From positions 1 through 22,690 of the forward strand of contig CALEMG010000489.1 of assembly GCA_937910835.1 (NCBI GenBank): DNA of 22,690 nt, read 5' to 3'. A program made the position numbers and the translations under genes. The notes beneath the pieces were generated by a model. It saw only the letters and a program-made list of their open reading frames with translations, searched no databases and had not been told where the DNA came from. This document shows positions 1 to 7,503 of the stretch, one piece after another; within the stretch, counting starts at the first letter, position 1, and each line of letters opens with the position of its first letter. The DNA is from an uncultured Alphaproteobacteria bacterium. GTDB lineage: Bacteria; Pseudomonadota; Alphaproteobacteria; Sneathiellales; Sneathiellaceae.

Positions 1-1202
1 TCGGCGATGATCCCCCATTCGAAAGATCGACCGAGGCGCTTCTTGGTTGCCCGATGCAGAGTGGCTCCCCATGATTCCTCGAGCGGTTTGCCGCCGTAAA
101 CAGATCGCATGCCAAGCGGCCCACCTGTTGGCATGGCATTCCATTTTGCACCCCGGACAAAGCCCCGCTTTTCATCGGTTTCGTAAAATTGCATAGAGTG
201 GATTGCTTGCCCAGCAGGTCCAACCCAGCTTTCCATTGGCTCGTCAAAGTATCCAACGACCGCTGCAAAAGGATGCATCATTAAATTGCGACCTACCATG
301 CCCGATGAATTGGCCAGCCCGTCCGGGTGGGCGGCGGTTGCCGATAGCTGCAATAGACGCGGTGTGCCGATGCCGTTGGCGCATAGAATAACGGTCTCTG
401 CCGCTTGAAATTGTTCAGCGCCATCACGATCCAGATAGATCGCGCCATTCGCTTTACCCTGAGCGTTCAGGGTGATTTGGCACACCCGAGCGCCAGTGAT
501 CAAAATGGCACCGGATTTTAATGCGTCCGGCCAGTGAGTAAGATCAGTCGAAGCTTTAGCTTGCTCTGGGCAGCCTTGCATGCAAGTTCCACGTCGCGCA
601 CATTGGCTGAGATTGCGATAAGGACGCGATGGAATGGCTTGCGGTGCGGGCCACCAATGCCAACCTAATTCGTTCATACCTTTCGCAGCGCGTCTACCAA
701 TCGCACCAATAGGATGGGGGGGCAACGGTGGTGGCGACATAGGCGGATAGGCCGGGTCACCGGCTAACCCCGAAACGCCCATCTCTATATCAACAAGATC
801 ATAAAACGGTTCAAGGTCTTCATACTTAAACGGCCAGTCATCCGCGACACCGTCGAGTGAACGAACGCGAAAATCCGACGGCATAAAACGCTGCCAGTGC
901 GCCGCATATATAACACTGCTGCCTCCAACTGCGCTGTACATCAGCGGATTAACATCCGATTCTGAGACGTTGATAGGGTAATCCGTGGGTTGGTCGCGAA
1001 CATTTGGATTAGGGTGCCAACGCTTCTGCGACATCAATTCCCATTCCGGTTTGTCGCCATAAAACTCTTCCGGCTCGACTTTGCGACCTTGTTCTAGGCA
1101 GACAACACGAACCCCAGTTTCAGCCAAATGTTTCGCGGCAATTGCGCCTGATACACCTGCACCAATAATGAGAACTTCGGCGCGATCGGCTTGCTTTGTC
1201 AT
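1..1202 (-). CDS. GMC-type FAD-dependent oxidoreductase (3' end cut by window start)
   Basis: About 400 N-terminal residues are visible; the C-terminal part, with the family's catalytic His/His-Asn pair, lies beyond base 1. The N-terminus has a Rossmann FAD motif, GAGVSG at residues 14-19, with Glu37 at the end of the second strand for the adenosine ribose. The stretch AVGGSSVIYAAHW (91-103) matches the flavin-contact loop of GMC enzymes. A Cys-rich segment, Cys201/Cys207/Cys211, followed by PEQAK resembles the gluconate 2-dehydrogenase or cyclitol dehydrogenase large-subunit group, whose members oxidise alcohol groups of sugars or sugar acids. The ATG at 1202 is the first sensible start, because an in-frame TAA lies eight codons upstream; the ribosome site is weak. 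It is the last visible gene of the LysR-SDR-oxidoreductase unit, 108 nt after the SDR stop. No signal peptide is evident. The substrate is unknown. Confidence 0.85.
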   Translation of the reverse strand, partial: MTKQADRAEVLIIGAGVSGAIAAKHLAETGVRVVCLEQGRKVEPEEFYGDKPEWELMSQKRWHPNPNVRDQPTDYPINVSESDVNPLMYSAVGGSSVIYAAHWQRFMPSDFRVRSLDGVADDWPFKYEDLEPFYDLVDIEMGVSGLAGDPAYPPMSPPPLPPHPIGAIGRRAAKGMNELGWHWWPAPQAIPSRPYRNLSQCARRGTCMQGCPEQAKASTDLTHWPDALKSGAILITGARVCQITLNAQGKANGAIYLDRDGAEQFQAAETVILCANGIGTPRLLQLSATAAHPDGLANSSGMVGRNLMMHPFAAVVGYFDEPMESWVGPAGQAIHSMQFYETDEKRGFVRGAKWNAMPTGGPLGMRSVYGGKPLEESWGATLHRATKKRLGRSFEWGIIA

Positions 1203-1310
1203 GTTTTTTGCCAGTCTATCGGTTTAAGTTGCTTGTCCAAAGCATGTTTGTACGTGACCACTATATCCATGGCCCAGAACTAATTTCAACGTCCGATATG
1301 GGTTGTTCTG

Positions 1311-2066
1311 CTACCAGGCAGCCCATCCCCCGTCGACAAGCAGGTTTACGCCGTGGACAGAATTGGCATCGTCTGATGCAAGAAAAACGACGGCGCCAGT
1401 GAGTTCTTCCGGGTCCAAATGCCCGACGCCATTAGGTGTGAGAGAAGCATTTTTGTCGTCGTAACCTTCGACCTCTCGCAGAAGGGCATTGATATCCGTT
1501 TTAATGTTGCCGGGCGCTACCGCATTGACGTTAATGCCGAACTTTGCAACTTCCAGGCACATTGCCTTGGTCATATTGACCAGCCCACCCTTCGACGCGC
1601 AATAAGCGGCCGAGTTTGGAAAACCTCCGACCCCAGCAATCGAGGTAATATTTATAATCTTACCATTCGCTCGCGGTTTCATATCTGCAAGGACGGCCTT
1701 GCTTAGAAAGAAAGCCGATTTGAGATTGATGTCTAATTGCTGGTCCCAAATTTCTTCAGTGGTTTCTTCAATAGGCGTCGGCGTAAAAATTCCGGCGTTA
1801 TTTACTAAAATATCGACACGCCCCAACTCCTTGATAACCTGATCAACGAGTTGCTGGCAATTCGCTGGCGTCGATAAATCGATCATATGGACGCAGGCCT
1901 TTCCGCCATCAGACTTGATGGTTTCAACCACAGCATCGGCTTCTGGTTTTTTGGACCGCGCGACAACCGCGACGATTGCTCCTTCGGCAGCAAGTCGTTT
2001 GCTGATACAAGCACCGATCCCACGTGAACCGCCGGTAACAATGGCAACTTTATTTTTCAGCTTCAT
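1311..2066 (-). CDS. SDR family NAD(P)-dependent oxidoreductase
   Basis: This is a 251-residue classical short-chain dehydrogenase/reductase. It interconverts an alcohol and a ketone with NAD(P)H, probably as a cytosolic tetramer. The cofactor motif TGGSRGIG is at residues 11-18 and NNAG at 89-92. The catalytic tetrad is Asn114, Ser142, Tyr155 and Lys159 (YCASK). It ends in the usual VDGGW-type C-terminus. Length is normal for the family and nothing is missing. The start ATG is preceded by GGAG about 10 bases upstream. It lies 37 nt after the LysR gene and upstream of the GMC oxidoreductase, so the two oxidoreductases are probably co-expressed under the LysR regulator. It resembles FabG or glucose/sorbose-dehydrogenase-like SDRs, but the fold does not reveal the substrate, and a fatty-acid role is unlikely in this context. 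Confidence 0.93.
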   Translation of the reverse strand: MKLKNKVAIVTGGSRGIGACISKRLAAEGAIVAVVARSKKPEADAVVETIKSDGGKACVHMIDLSTPANCQQLVDQVIKELGRVDILVNNAGIFTPTPIEETTEEIWDQQLDINLKSAFFLSKAVLADMKPRANGKIINITSIAGVGGFPNSAAYCASKGGLVNMTKAMCLEVAKFGINVNAVAPGNIKTDINALLREVEGYDDKNASLTPNGVGHLDPEELTGAVVFLASDDANSVHGVNLLVDGGWAAW

Positions 2067-2103
2067 TCTTTATCTCCGTAAAGTTCGCTGTACCAAGAAT
2101 TAT

Positions 2104-3015
2104 CTATTCTGAACCGACACCGCTGAACGAAACACTCATGAAATCCATGAACGCTTTTGTCATCGGAGTCATTGCCTTTTCAGGGTTCCATGCTAACCCC
2201 ACGTCCATTGTCGGAATATCCTCTACAAGATTAACAGTTTCAATTCGTTGACCGTCCAGTGACCAGGGGCGGTACACCATGTCAGACAGGATTGTGATCC
2301 CCATGCCCGCGGCAACCATGCTTCGCACAGCCTCTACGGCCGACGTTGAAAAAATTGTTTTTGGACCAAGCCCTGTTGGCATCCAGTATTTGCTGGTCGT
2401 TTGATCAGCCTCGTCAATGGTGAGCATGATGTAGGGCTCTTTAGCAACGTCGTTCAAAGTGACGGCTTCTGCTTCCAACAGCGGGTGATTTGACGGCAGC
2501 CAAAGGCGACGCTTTGAACGGAGCAGGGTATCACATTCAATGTGCTGCCTATCTCTTAGGTTTGACACCAGAATGACCGCAATGTCGAGATCCCCTTTTA
2601 GAAGACTGTTTTCTATCTTGGGGCGGGCCAACTCAATCATTTCCAGCTTCAGGTTTGGATAACTCCGCGTGAAACGGACGTAGAGCTTCGGCATAAAATA
2701 ACCCGCAACAGTGCTCGTAATTCCAATGCGAACGCTGCCTGATAAATTGGTTTCCGTCGACAACGGTGTTTGGACCGCTTCATTGACGGCAGCCATAATG
2801 TTGTGAGCGTGCTGTAAGAACCGCGCGCCCTCATTGGTCAGTGAGACCCCCGACGGCAGGCGCTCAAATAAAGGCATACCAACGTCTTCTTCCAGTTGAC
2901 GAATTGACGCTGTCACAGTCGACTGAGAAATATTGAATTCTTTGGCAGCCAGAGAGATTTGGCCAAAATCCGCCGTTGCAATGAAGTAGCGAATTTGTTT
3001 CAGAGTTAAAGGCAC
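2104..3015 (-). CDS. LysR family transcriptional regulator
   Basis: A 303-residue LysR-type regulator. The N-terminal winged helix-turn-helix (about residues 3-62) contains LAAKEFNISQSTVTASIRQL, the standard family signature, followed by the EEDVGMPLFERLPSG wing. Residues of about 90-295 form the periplasmic-binding-protein-like effector domain. The start is GTG at 3015 with AGGA nine bases upstream. It is transcribed divergently from the pxpA-led cluster across a 129-base gap and is followed in the same direction by the SDR and FAD oxidoreductase. By the usual LysR arrangement it probably controls the divergent operon, its own unit, or both, in response to a pathway metabolite. The candidate operator is annotated separately. 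The effector is not predictable from sequence. Confidence 0.95.
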   Translation of the reverse strand: MPLTLKQIRYFIATADFGQISLAAKEFNISQSTVTASIRQLEEDVGMPLFERLPSGVSLTNEGARFLQHAHNIMAAVNEAVQTPLSTETNLSGSVRIGITSTVAGYFMPKLYVRFTRSYPNLKLEMIELARPKIENSLLKGDLDIAVILVSNLRDRQHIECDTLLRSKRRLWLPSNHPLLEAEAVTLNDVAKEPYIMLTIDEADQTTSKYWMPTGLGPKTIFSTSAVEAVRSMVAAGMGITILSDMVYRPWSLDGQRIETVNLVEDIPTMDVGLAWNPEKAMTPMTKAFMDFMSVSFSGVGSE

Positions 3016-3037
3016 AATTGAATCCTAACGCGCATCT

Positions 3038-3067
3038 GAAAAATCGATATCATTAAGCATATTTTTC
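3038..3067. promoter_or_regulatory. Candidate LysR operator in the divergent gap
   Basis: In the 129-base gap between the LysR GTG and pxpA there is a perfect inverted repeat: GAAAAAT at 3038-3044 and ATTTTTC at 3061-3067, separated by 16 bases. Within it a T-N11-A pattern (T3044 to A3056) fits the loose LysR consensus. The region is very AT-rich, so the match could arise by chance. I could not place a convincing -35/-10 pair for pxpA. Confidence 0.3.
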
Positions 3068-3144
3068 TATTTTACAATACCACTTATTCATTGCCAAACT
3101 CCATAGATAAAAAAACCGATGTGACATTGATAATAGGGAAGCAG

Positions 3145-3873
3145 ATGATGGTTACGTTGAACTGCGACATGGGAGAAGGTTTCGGCCTATACAAATTGGG
3201 CAACGACGAAGGTCTAATGCCGATTATTTCGATTGCAAATGTTGCATGCGGTTTTCACGCATCGGATTTCAATCATATGCGAAAAACTGTTCGGCTTGCT
3301 AAGCAGTACGGTGTCAAAGTTGGGGCGCATCCATCTTTGCCGGATTTACAGGGGTTTGGCCGTCGGGAAATGCAGATGTCGCGCGAGGAGATGGCGAATT
3401 GTCTGATCTATCAAATTGGCGCACTTAAAGGATTTCTTGATGCAGAGGGGATGCCCCTAAATCACATCAAACCGCATGGGTCGCTTTATGGTATGGCGGC
3501 CAGTCAAACGCATATTGCGGAAGCAGTTTGTGATGCCGCTGACGTATTCAAGGTACCATTACTTGGCATGATCGGCACACTCCACGAAACCCTGTACCCA
3601 GCGCGAGGGCATGAATTTGTGTCTGAATTCTATTCAGATCTAGATTATAACGATGACGGCAGTTTGATCGTGTCTCAGGTTCACGAAGCATTTGATGCAA
3701 AGGGCGCTGCGGCTAAGTGCCTTAGGGCCATTAACGACGGTAAGACCACCTCTATTAGCGGGAACCAGATTGACGTACGCGCCGATTCAATATGCGTACA
3801 TTCAGACACGCCGAATGCGATTGAAATAGCGGAGGCGGTTCGAACGGCCATTCAACCGTACATGGCCGCGTGA
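3145..3873 (+). CDS. pxpA: 5-oxoprolinase subunit A-like protein (LamB/YcsF family)
   Basis: A 242-residue LamB/YcsF family protein. In characterised bacteria PxpA works with PxpB and PxpC to cleave 5-oxoproline (pyroglutamate) to glutamate with ATP. Family motifs are clear: NCDMGEGFG near the N-terminus, ANVACGFHASD, GAHPSLPDLQGFGRR and IKPHGSLYGM. An upstream TTG at 3091 would add 18 unconserved residues, so I chose the ATG at 3145, which has AGGGA six bases before it; ATG 3148 is equally possible. It is the first gene of the long plus-strand cluster. The next four genes are a biotin carrier, a biotin carboxylase, and PxpB- and PxpC-like proteins, so it probably provides the hydrolase part of a biotin-dependent amide-cleaving complex. 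The actual substrate may be 5-oxoproline or another lactam or cyclic amide. Confidence 0.9.
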   Translation: MMVTLNCDMGEGFGLYKLGNDEGLMPIISIANVACGFHASDFNHMRKTVRLAKQYGVKVGAHPSLPDLQGFGRREMQMSREEMANCLIYQIGALKGFLDAEGMPLNHIKPHGSLYGMAASQTHIAEAVCDAADVFKVPLLGMIGTLHETLYPARGHEFVSEFYSDLDYNDDGSLIVSQVHEAFDAKGAAAKCLRAINDGKTTSISGNQIDVRADSICVHSDTPNAIEIAEAVRTAIQPYMAA

Positions 3874-3927
3874 GGTGTAATGTTACAGGCAAAAAATCTT
3901 ATAACTTTTGGCAATGGATGAGGAAAA

Positions 3928-4170
3928 ATGGCAAATAAACAAGTATTATCTCCGCTTCCCGGTACGTTCTATCGTAAGCCAACCCCAGATGATCCGGCAT
4001 ATAAATCCGAAGGCGATAGCGTTGCCGTCGGTGACGTCATTGGTCTGGTAGAGGTCATGAAGTCTTTCCACGAAGTGAAGTCGGATGCCAGTGGCACAGT
4101 TGGTTCGTTCCTGGTTGAAAATGAAGATGCGGTGATGGCGGGTCAGCCAATACTTGAACTCTCTGATTGA
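3928..4170 (+). CDS. Small biotin carboxyl carrier protein
   Basis: An 80-residue protein that is almost only a biotinyl domain. The attachment motif VEVMKSFHEV places the biotinylated lysine at Lys45, preceded by the conserved Met44. A second half (GTVGSFLVENEDAVMAGQPILEL) gives the mirror-image beta hairpin typical of the domain. It lacks the long N-terminal extension of AccB (about 150 residues), and the canonical EAMKM is changed to EVMKS. The ATG has AGGA four bases upstream. It lies 54 nt after pxpA and 46 nt before the biotin carboxylase gene. It should shuttle carboxybiotin between that carboxylase and the PxpB/PxpC-like carboxyltransferase pair rather than serve fatty-acid synthesis. 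Confidence 0.92.
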   Translation: MANKQVLSPLPGTFYRKPTPDDPAYKSEGDSVAVGDVIGLVEVMKSFHEVKSDASGTVGSFLVENEDAVMAGQPILELSD

Positions 4171-4216
4171 GCAGGAGTGAGTCCAATATATCAGTTTAGA
4201 ATGCTAGGGACGTATC

Positions 4217-5581
4217 ATGACTATTCGTAGGCTATTAATCGCCAATCGTGGCGAAATTGCAGTACGGATAATCCGTGCTGCGCAAGAATTGGGCATTCAT
4301 ACTATACAGGTGTTCAGCGATGCGGATGCAGATTCCCTCGCGGTGAAGTTAGCAGACGACGCCGTCAATATAGGTGGCGCGCAGGCATCAAAATCTTATC
4401 TAAATATTTCCGCAATTATAGAAGCCGCAAAAAGCTCCAAAGCCGATGCGGTACATCCGGGCTATGGATTCTTTTCGGAGAATGCTGATTTCGCAGACGC
4501 CGTGGTCGCTGCCGGAATGATCTTTGTTGGACCGAGCGGTGACACCATCCGATTGATGGGTGACAAGGTATCGGCGCGGCAAGTCGCCGCGAAGGCCGGT
4601 GTGCTAACTGTACCGGGTAGCGACGGCCGCATTGAGGATATTGAAGAAGCCAGAGCGGTTGCCGATAAAACTGGTTTTCCGGTGATGATCAAGGCGGCAG
4701 CCGGCGGAGGTGGCCGAGGAATTCGGATCGTTGCCGATATGGCTGAATTTGAGCTCCAAGCGCCCCAAGCAAAGGCAGAAGCTGAAGCTGCGTTTGGTGA
4801 CGGCGGCCTCTACATTGAAAAAGTCATTGAGTCAGCGCGGCATATCGAAGTGCAGGTACTGGGTGATGGCAAAAACGTCGTTCATTGTTATGAGCGCGAA
4901 TGCTCGCTTCAGCGTCGACGCCAGAAAGTGTGGGAAGAGGCACCTGCTGCGGTGCTGCCGGCGGACGTACGAACTGAACTTTGCCGAGCCGCTGTCGCAC
5001 TAGCTGTTTCGGTTAAATACAAAGGTGCGGGCACCGTCGAATTTTTATACGATGACAGGACGCAGGCCTTTCACTTCATTGAGATGAATACCCGTATCCA
5101 GGTTGAGCATCCTGTGTCGGAGTTTATTTGCGGCGTTGATTTGGTTCGTGAGATGCTTCGTATCGCTGGTGGAGAGCCGTTGCGCTATGCTCAAGAAGAC
5201 ATTGTTGCACGCGGCCATGCCATCGAAGTTCGCATCAACGCGGAAGATCCGGCGATGGATTTTATGCCGTTTCCTGGCGTTGTGAGTGAACTCATCGCTC
5301 CCGGCGGACCAGGTGTTCGCTTTGATACGATGCTGTATGCGGGATACGCCATTCCGCCATTCTACGATTCATTGCTGGGCAAGTTGATCGTTTGGGATGA
5401 GGACAGAAGTGCGGCAATTGCTCGATTGCAGCGCGCCCTAAATGAGCTCGAGATTGAGGGCGTGAAAACAACTAAACCACTATTTATTGCCTTGGCCGCA
5501 GACGGAGATGTTCGTGAGGCGAGGTTTGACACCCGATGGCTTGAGGGGTGGCTGAAGCAAAATAAAGCTAAATTGGCCTAG
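4217..5581 (+). CDS. Biotin carboxylase (ATP-grasp, AccC-like)
   Basis: This 454-residue protein carboxylates biotin on the carrier protein using ATP and bicarbonate. The N-terminal pre-ATP-grasp domain begins RRLLIANRGEIAVRIIRAAQ and has HPGYGFFSEN at 80-89. ATP-grasp residues are in place: Lys116, Lys159, the Gly-rich loop AAGGGGRGI (161-169), metal ligands Glu275 and Glu289, Asn291 and Arg293 in EMNTRIQVEHP, and the catalytic Arg339. Length matches AccC (about 450). RBS: AGGGA upstream of the ATG. By sequence alone it could be taken for the acetyl-CoA carboxylase subunit. Its place between a private biotin carrier and PxpB/PxpC-like genes argues for a dedicated amide or lactam carboxylase system. 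All active-site positions I could check are intact. Confidence 0.95.
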   Translation: MTIRRLLIANRGEIAVRIIRAAQELGIHTIQVFSDADADSLAVKLADDAVNIGGAQASKSYLNISAIIEAAKSSKADAVHPGYGFFSENADFADAVVAAGMIFVGPSGDTIRLMGDKVSARQVAAKAGVLTVPGSDGRIEDIEEARAVADKTGFPVMIKAAAGGGGRGIRIVADMAEFELQAPQAKAEAEAAFGDGGLYIEKVIESARHIEVQVLGDGKNVVHCYERECSLQRRRQKVWEEAPAAVLPADVRTELCRAAVALAVSVKYKGAGTVEFLYDDRTQAFHFIEMNTRIQVEHPVSEFICGVDLVREMLRIAGGEPLRYAQEDIVARGHAIEVRINAEDPAMDFMPFPGVVSELIAPGGPGVRFDTMLYAGYAIPPFYDSLLGKLIVWDEDRSAAIARLQRALNELEIEGVKTTKPLFIALAADGDVREARFDTRWLEGWLKQNKAKLA

Positions 5582-5609
5582 CAGGTATAACTGGGAAGGT
5601 GGGTAATAT

Positions 5610-6485
5610 ATGAAAACAAGATACACATTCGGCGGCGACGAACATGTCTTTGTTGAAGTAGACGAAGAAATGTCCCTCGAAGCCTTTTTTAAAAGCTTGT
5701 CGATGACGAACGGAGTTCGTGACAAGAACATAAAGGGTGTTACAGAAATTTGTCCGGCAAACGCATCCTTCCAGATTAAATTTGATCCTGATGTGATCAG
5801 TCCCAACGAGATGTTGGCAGAACTTAAAAAAATAGAAGCGACTGCGGAACACGCTGATCATACGATTGAGACCCGCATTGTCGAAGTGCCCGTCTTCTAC
5901 AAAGACCCGTGGACGCATGAAACGTTAATGCGCTTTCGCGAGCGTCATCAAGACCCTAACGGGACAGATCTTGATTATGCGGCGAAGATTAACGGGTTTG
6001 ATAACGCGGATGAATTTATCAAGGCCCATCATTCCGCGCCTTGGTTTGTTTCAATGGTTGGTTTTGTGGCAGGTTTGCCATTCCTTTATCAGATGGTTGA
6101 TCGCGCTCGCCAGCTTGAGGTGCCGAAATATCTCAGACCCCGTACGGATACACCAAAGCTGACGGTGGGCTACGGCGGTTGCTTCTCCTGCATCTATTCG
6201 GTGCGCGGGGCCGGTGGCTATCAGATGTTTGGTGTCACTCCTATGCCGATTTACGACCCCAAACAAGAAATTAGCTACCTTAAAGACTTCATGGTGTTTT
6301 TTAAGCCCGGAGACATTGTCAAGTTCGCGCCAATTGATCGTGCGACGCATGATAAAATTGCCGCTGAAGTAGAGGCTGGTAGTTATCAGCCGCGTGTGAA
6401 AACAGTCACATTTTCTCTCGATGATTTTAATAACGATATCGATGCCTACAACCAAAAGCTCGAGGAGGTCCTCTATGGCGATTAA
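5610..6485 (+). CDS. pxpB: PxpB/KipI-like carboxyltransferase subunit (urea-carboxylase-like)
   Basis: A 291-residue protein of the allophanate hydrolase subunit 1 / KipI family, which forms half of the carboxyltransferase in urea carboxylase and PxpABC systems. It is longer than ordinary PxpB (about 220-250). Residues of about 105-140 (MRFRERHQDP through YAAKINGFDNADE), the motif GYGGCFSCIYSVRGAGGYQMFG, and the C-terminal tail after VKFAPIDR look like the matching part of urea carboxylase rather than of stand-alone KipI. RBS: GGAAGG and GGTGGG precede the ATG. It overlaps the next gene by 11 nt, implying coupled translation and a PxpB:PxpC complex. In Bacillus, KipI inhibits the KinA kinase, but nothing here suggests that role. 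Confidence 0.88.
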   Translation: MKTRYTFGGDEHVFVEVDEEMSLEAFFKSLSMTNGVRDKNIKGVTEICPANASFQIKFDPDVISPNEMLAELKKIEATAEHADHTIETRIVEVPVFYKDPWTHETLMRFRERHQDPNGTDLDYAAKINGFDNADEFIKAHHSAPWFVSMVGFVAGLPFLYQMVDRARQLEVPKYLRPRTDTPKLTVGYGGCFSCIYSVRGAGGYQMFGVTPMPIYDPKQEISYLKDFMVFFKPGDIVKFAPIDRATHDKIAAEVEAGSYQPRVKTVTFSLDDFNNDIDAYNQKLEEVLYGD

Positions 6486-7449
6486 AGTCATTTCTCCAGG
6501 TCTCGCGACCACAGTTCAGGATCTCGGACGCCCCGGTTATTATCATTTGGGTATCCCGATTTCGGGTGGCATGGATCGATATGCGCTCCGGGTCGCCAAC
6601 ATGCTCGTTGGTAATGATGAAGATGCGGCTGTTCTTGAAGCGGTTTTCATGGGACCTGAGTTGGAATTCACGGCTGATGCCACGGTTGCCGTTACTGGTG
6701 CTGACTTGCCGCCTAAAGTCGACGGTGAAGCGCGGGAATCTTGGTCATCTTTTGAAATTAAGGCGGGTCAGGTCTTATCTTTTGATTATCTAAAGTCTGG
6801 TGCACGGGCATATATCGCTATTTCTGGCGGTATTGACGTTCCCATTGTCCTAGGCAGCAGATCAACATACGCCCTTGGCGCCCTTGGCGGTTTTGAAGGC
6901 CGCGCGCTTGGTAAAGATGATGAGCTGAAGCTGTTGTCTGAAACCCTGGGGGCGGGTAGTGGTAGAACCGTTGCGCCAGAGCTTCGCCGTCTGCCCGGCA
7001 ATCCTGCGGAATTGCGGGCTTTGCCGGGGCTCTACTGGCATTGGATTACCGAGGATTCGGGAACTAACTTCTTTTCCGATACATGGAAGGTAGCGCCTGA
7101 AGCCGACCGTATAGGGTATCGTTTCAAAGGTGGTCAGCACATTCAATTCAATGAACGTGAGCGTCCATTTGGCGCAGGTTCTGATCCGTCAAATATCGTT
7201 GATGGATGTTATCCTTATGGGTCCATCCAAGTGCCGGGCGGCACGGAACCAATTGTTCTGCATCGCGATGCCGTATCGGGCGGTGGGTACGCGATGATCG
7301 GTACCGTGATTTCCGCTGATATGGATTTGATTGGTCAACTTCAACCGCATTCCGAAACTCGTTTCGTAAAAGTGGATATGGAAGAGGCGCTAGCAGCGCG
7401 ACATGATCGGAGGGCGTTGCTCGATAAGGTAAGGGCATCATTGGCATAG
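6475..7449 (+). CDS. pxpC: PxpC/KipA-like biotin-dependent carboxyltransferase subunit
   Basis: A 324-residue protein of the allophanate hydrolase subunit 2 / KipA family, the partner of the PxpB-like protein. The family signature is near the N-terminus: SPGLATTVQDLGRPGYYHLG followed by IPISGGMD. Further conserved stretches are AYIAISGGID, LGSRSTYALGALGGFEGR, a central FGAGSDPSNIVDG region, and a C-terminal GGTEPIVLHRDAVSGGGYAMIGTV-type motif. The reading frame opens upstream at 6421, but ATG 6475 has GAGGAGG just before it and begins exactly at the conserved core, so it is the likely start. The start lies inside the end of the pxpB-like gene (11-nt overlap). Together the two form the carboxyltransferase that would pass CO2 from biotin to a substrate nitrogen. 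Confidence 0.92.
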   Translation: MAIKVISPGLATTVQDLGRPGYYHLGIPISGGMDRYALRVANMLVGNDEDAAVLEAVFMGPELEFTADATVAVTGADLPPKVDGEARESWSSFEIKAGQVLSFDYLKSGARAYIAISGGIDVPIVLGSRSTYALGALGGFEGRALGKDDELKLLSETLGAGSGRTVAPELRRLPGNPAELRALPGLYWHWITEDSGTNFFSDTWKVAPEADRIGYRFKGGQHIQFNERERPFGAGSDPSNIVDGCYPYGSIQVPGGTEPIVLHRDAVSGGGYAMIGTVISADMDLIGQLQPHSETRFVKVDMEEALAARHDRRALLDKVRASLA

Positions 7450-7503
7450 CATATTAAAAAGGCCGTTGAGTCGGCGGACAACATTTTTCAATAAGAGGTT
7501 AAG

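Noticed and set aside
3091..3144. TTG-initiated 18-residue extension of the pxpA-like protein
   Set aside because: It is unconserved and has no ribosome site; the family motif starts just after the ATGs at 3145/3148, which have AGGGA upstream.
4217..5581. Housekeeping accBC (acetyl-CoA carboxylase) genes
   Set aside because: The carrier lacks the AccB N-terminal part and the genes are embedded between pxpA- and pxpBC-like genes.
6421..6474. ATG-initiated 18-residue extension of the pxpC-like protein
   Set aside because: It lies wholly inside the pxpB-like gene and has no ribosome site; ATG 6475 follows GAGGAGG and begins at the conserved core.
5480..6512. Long antisense reading frames opposite the pxpB-like gene
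   Set aside because: Their translations match no recognisable family, while the plus-strand genes have clear motifs and ribosome sites.
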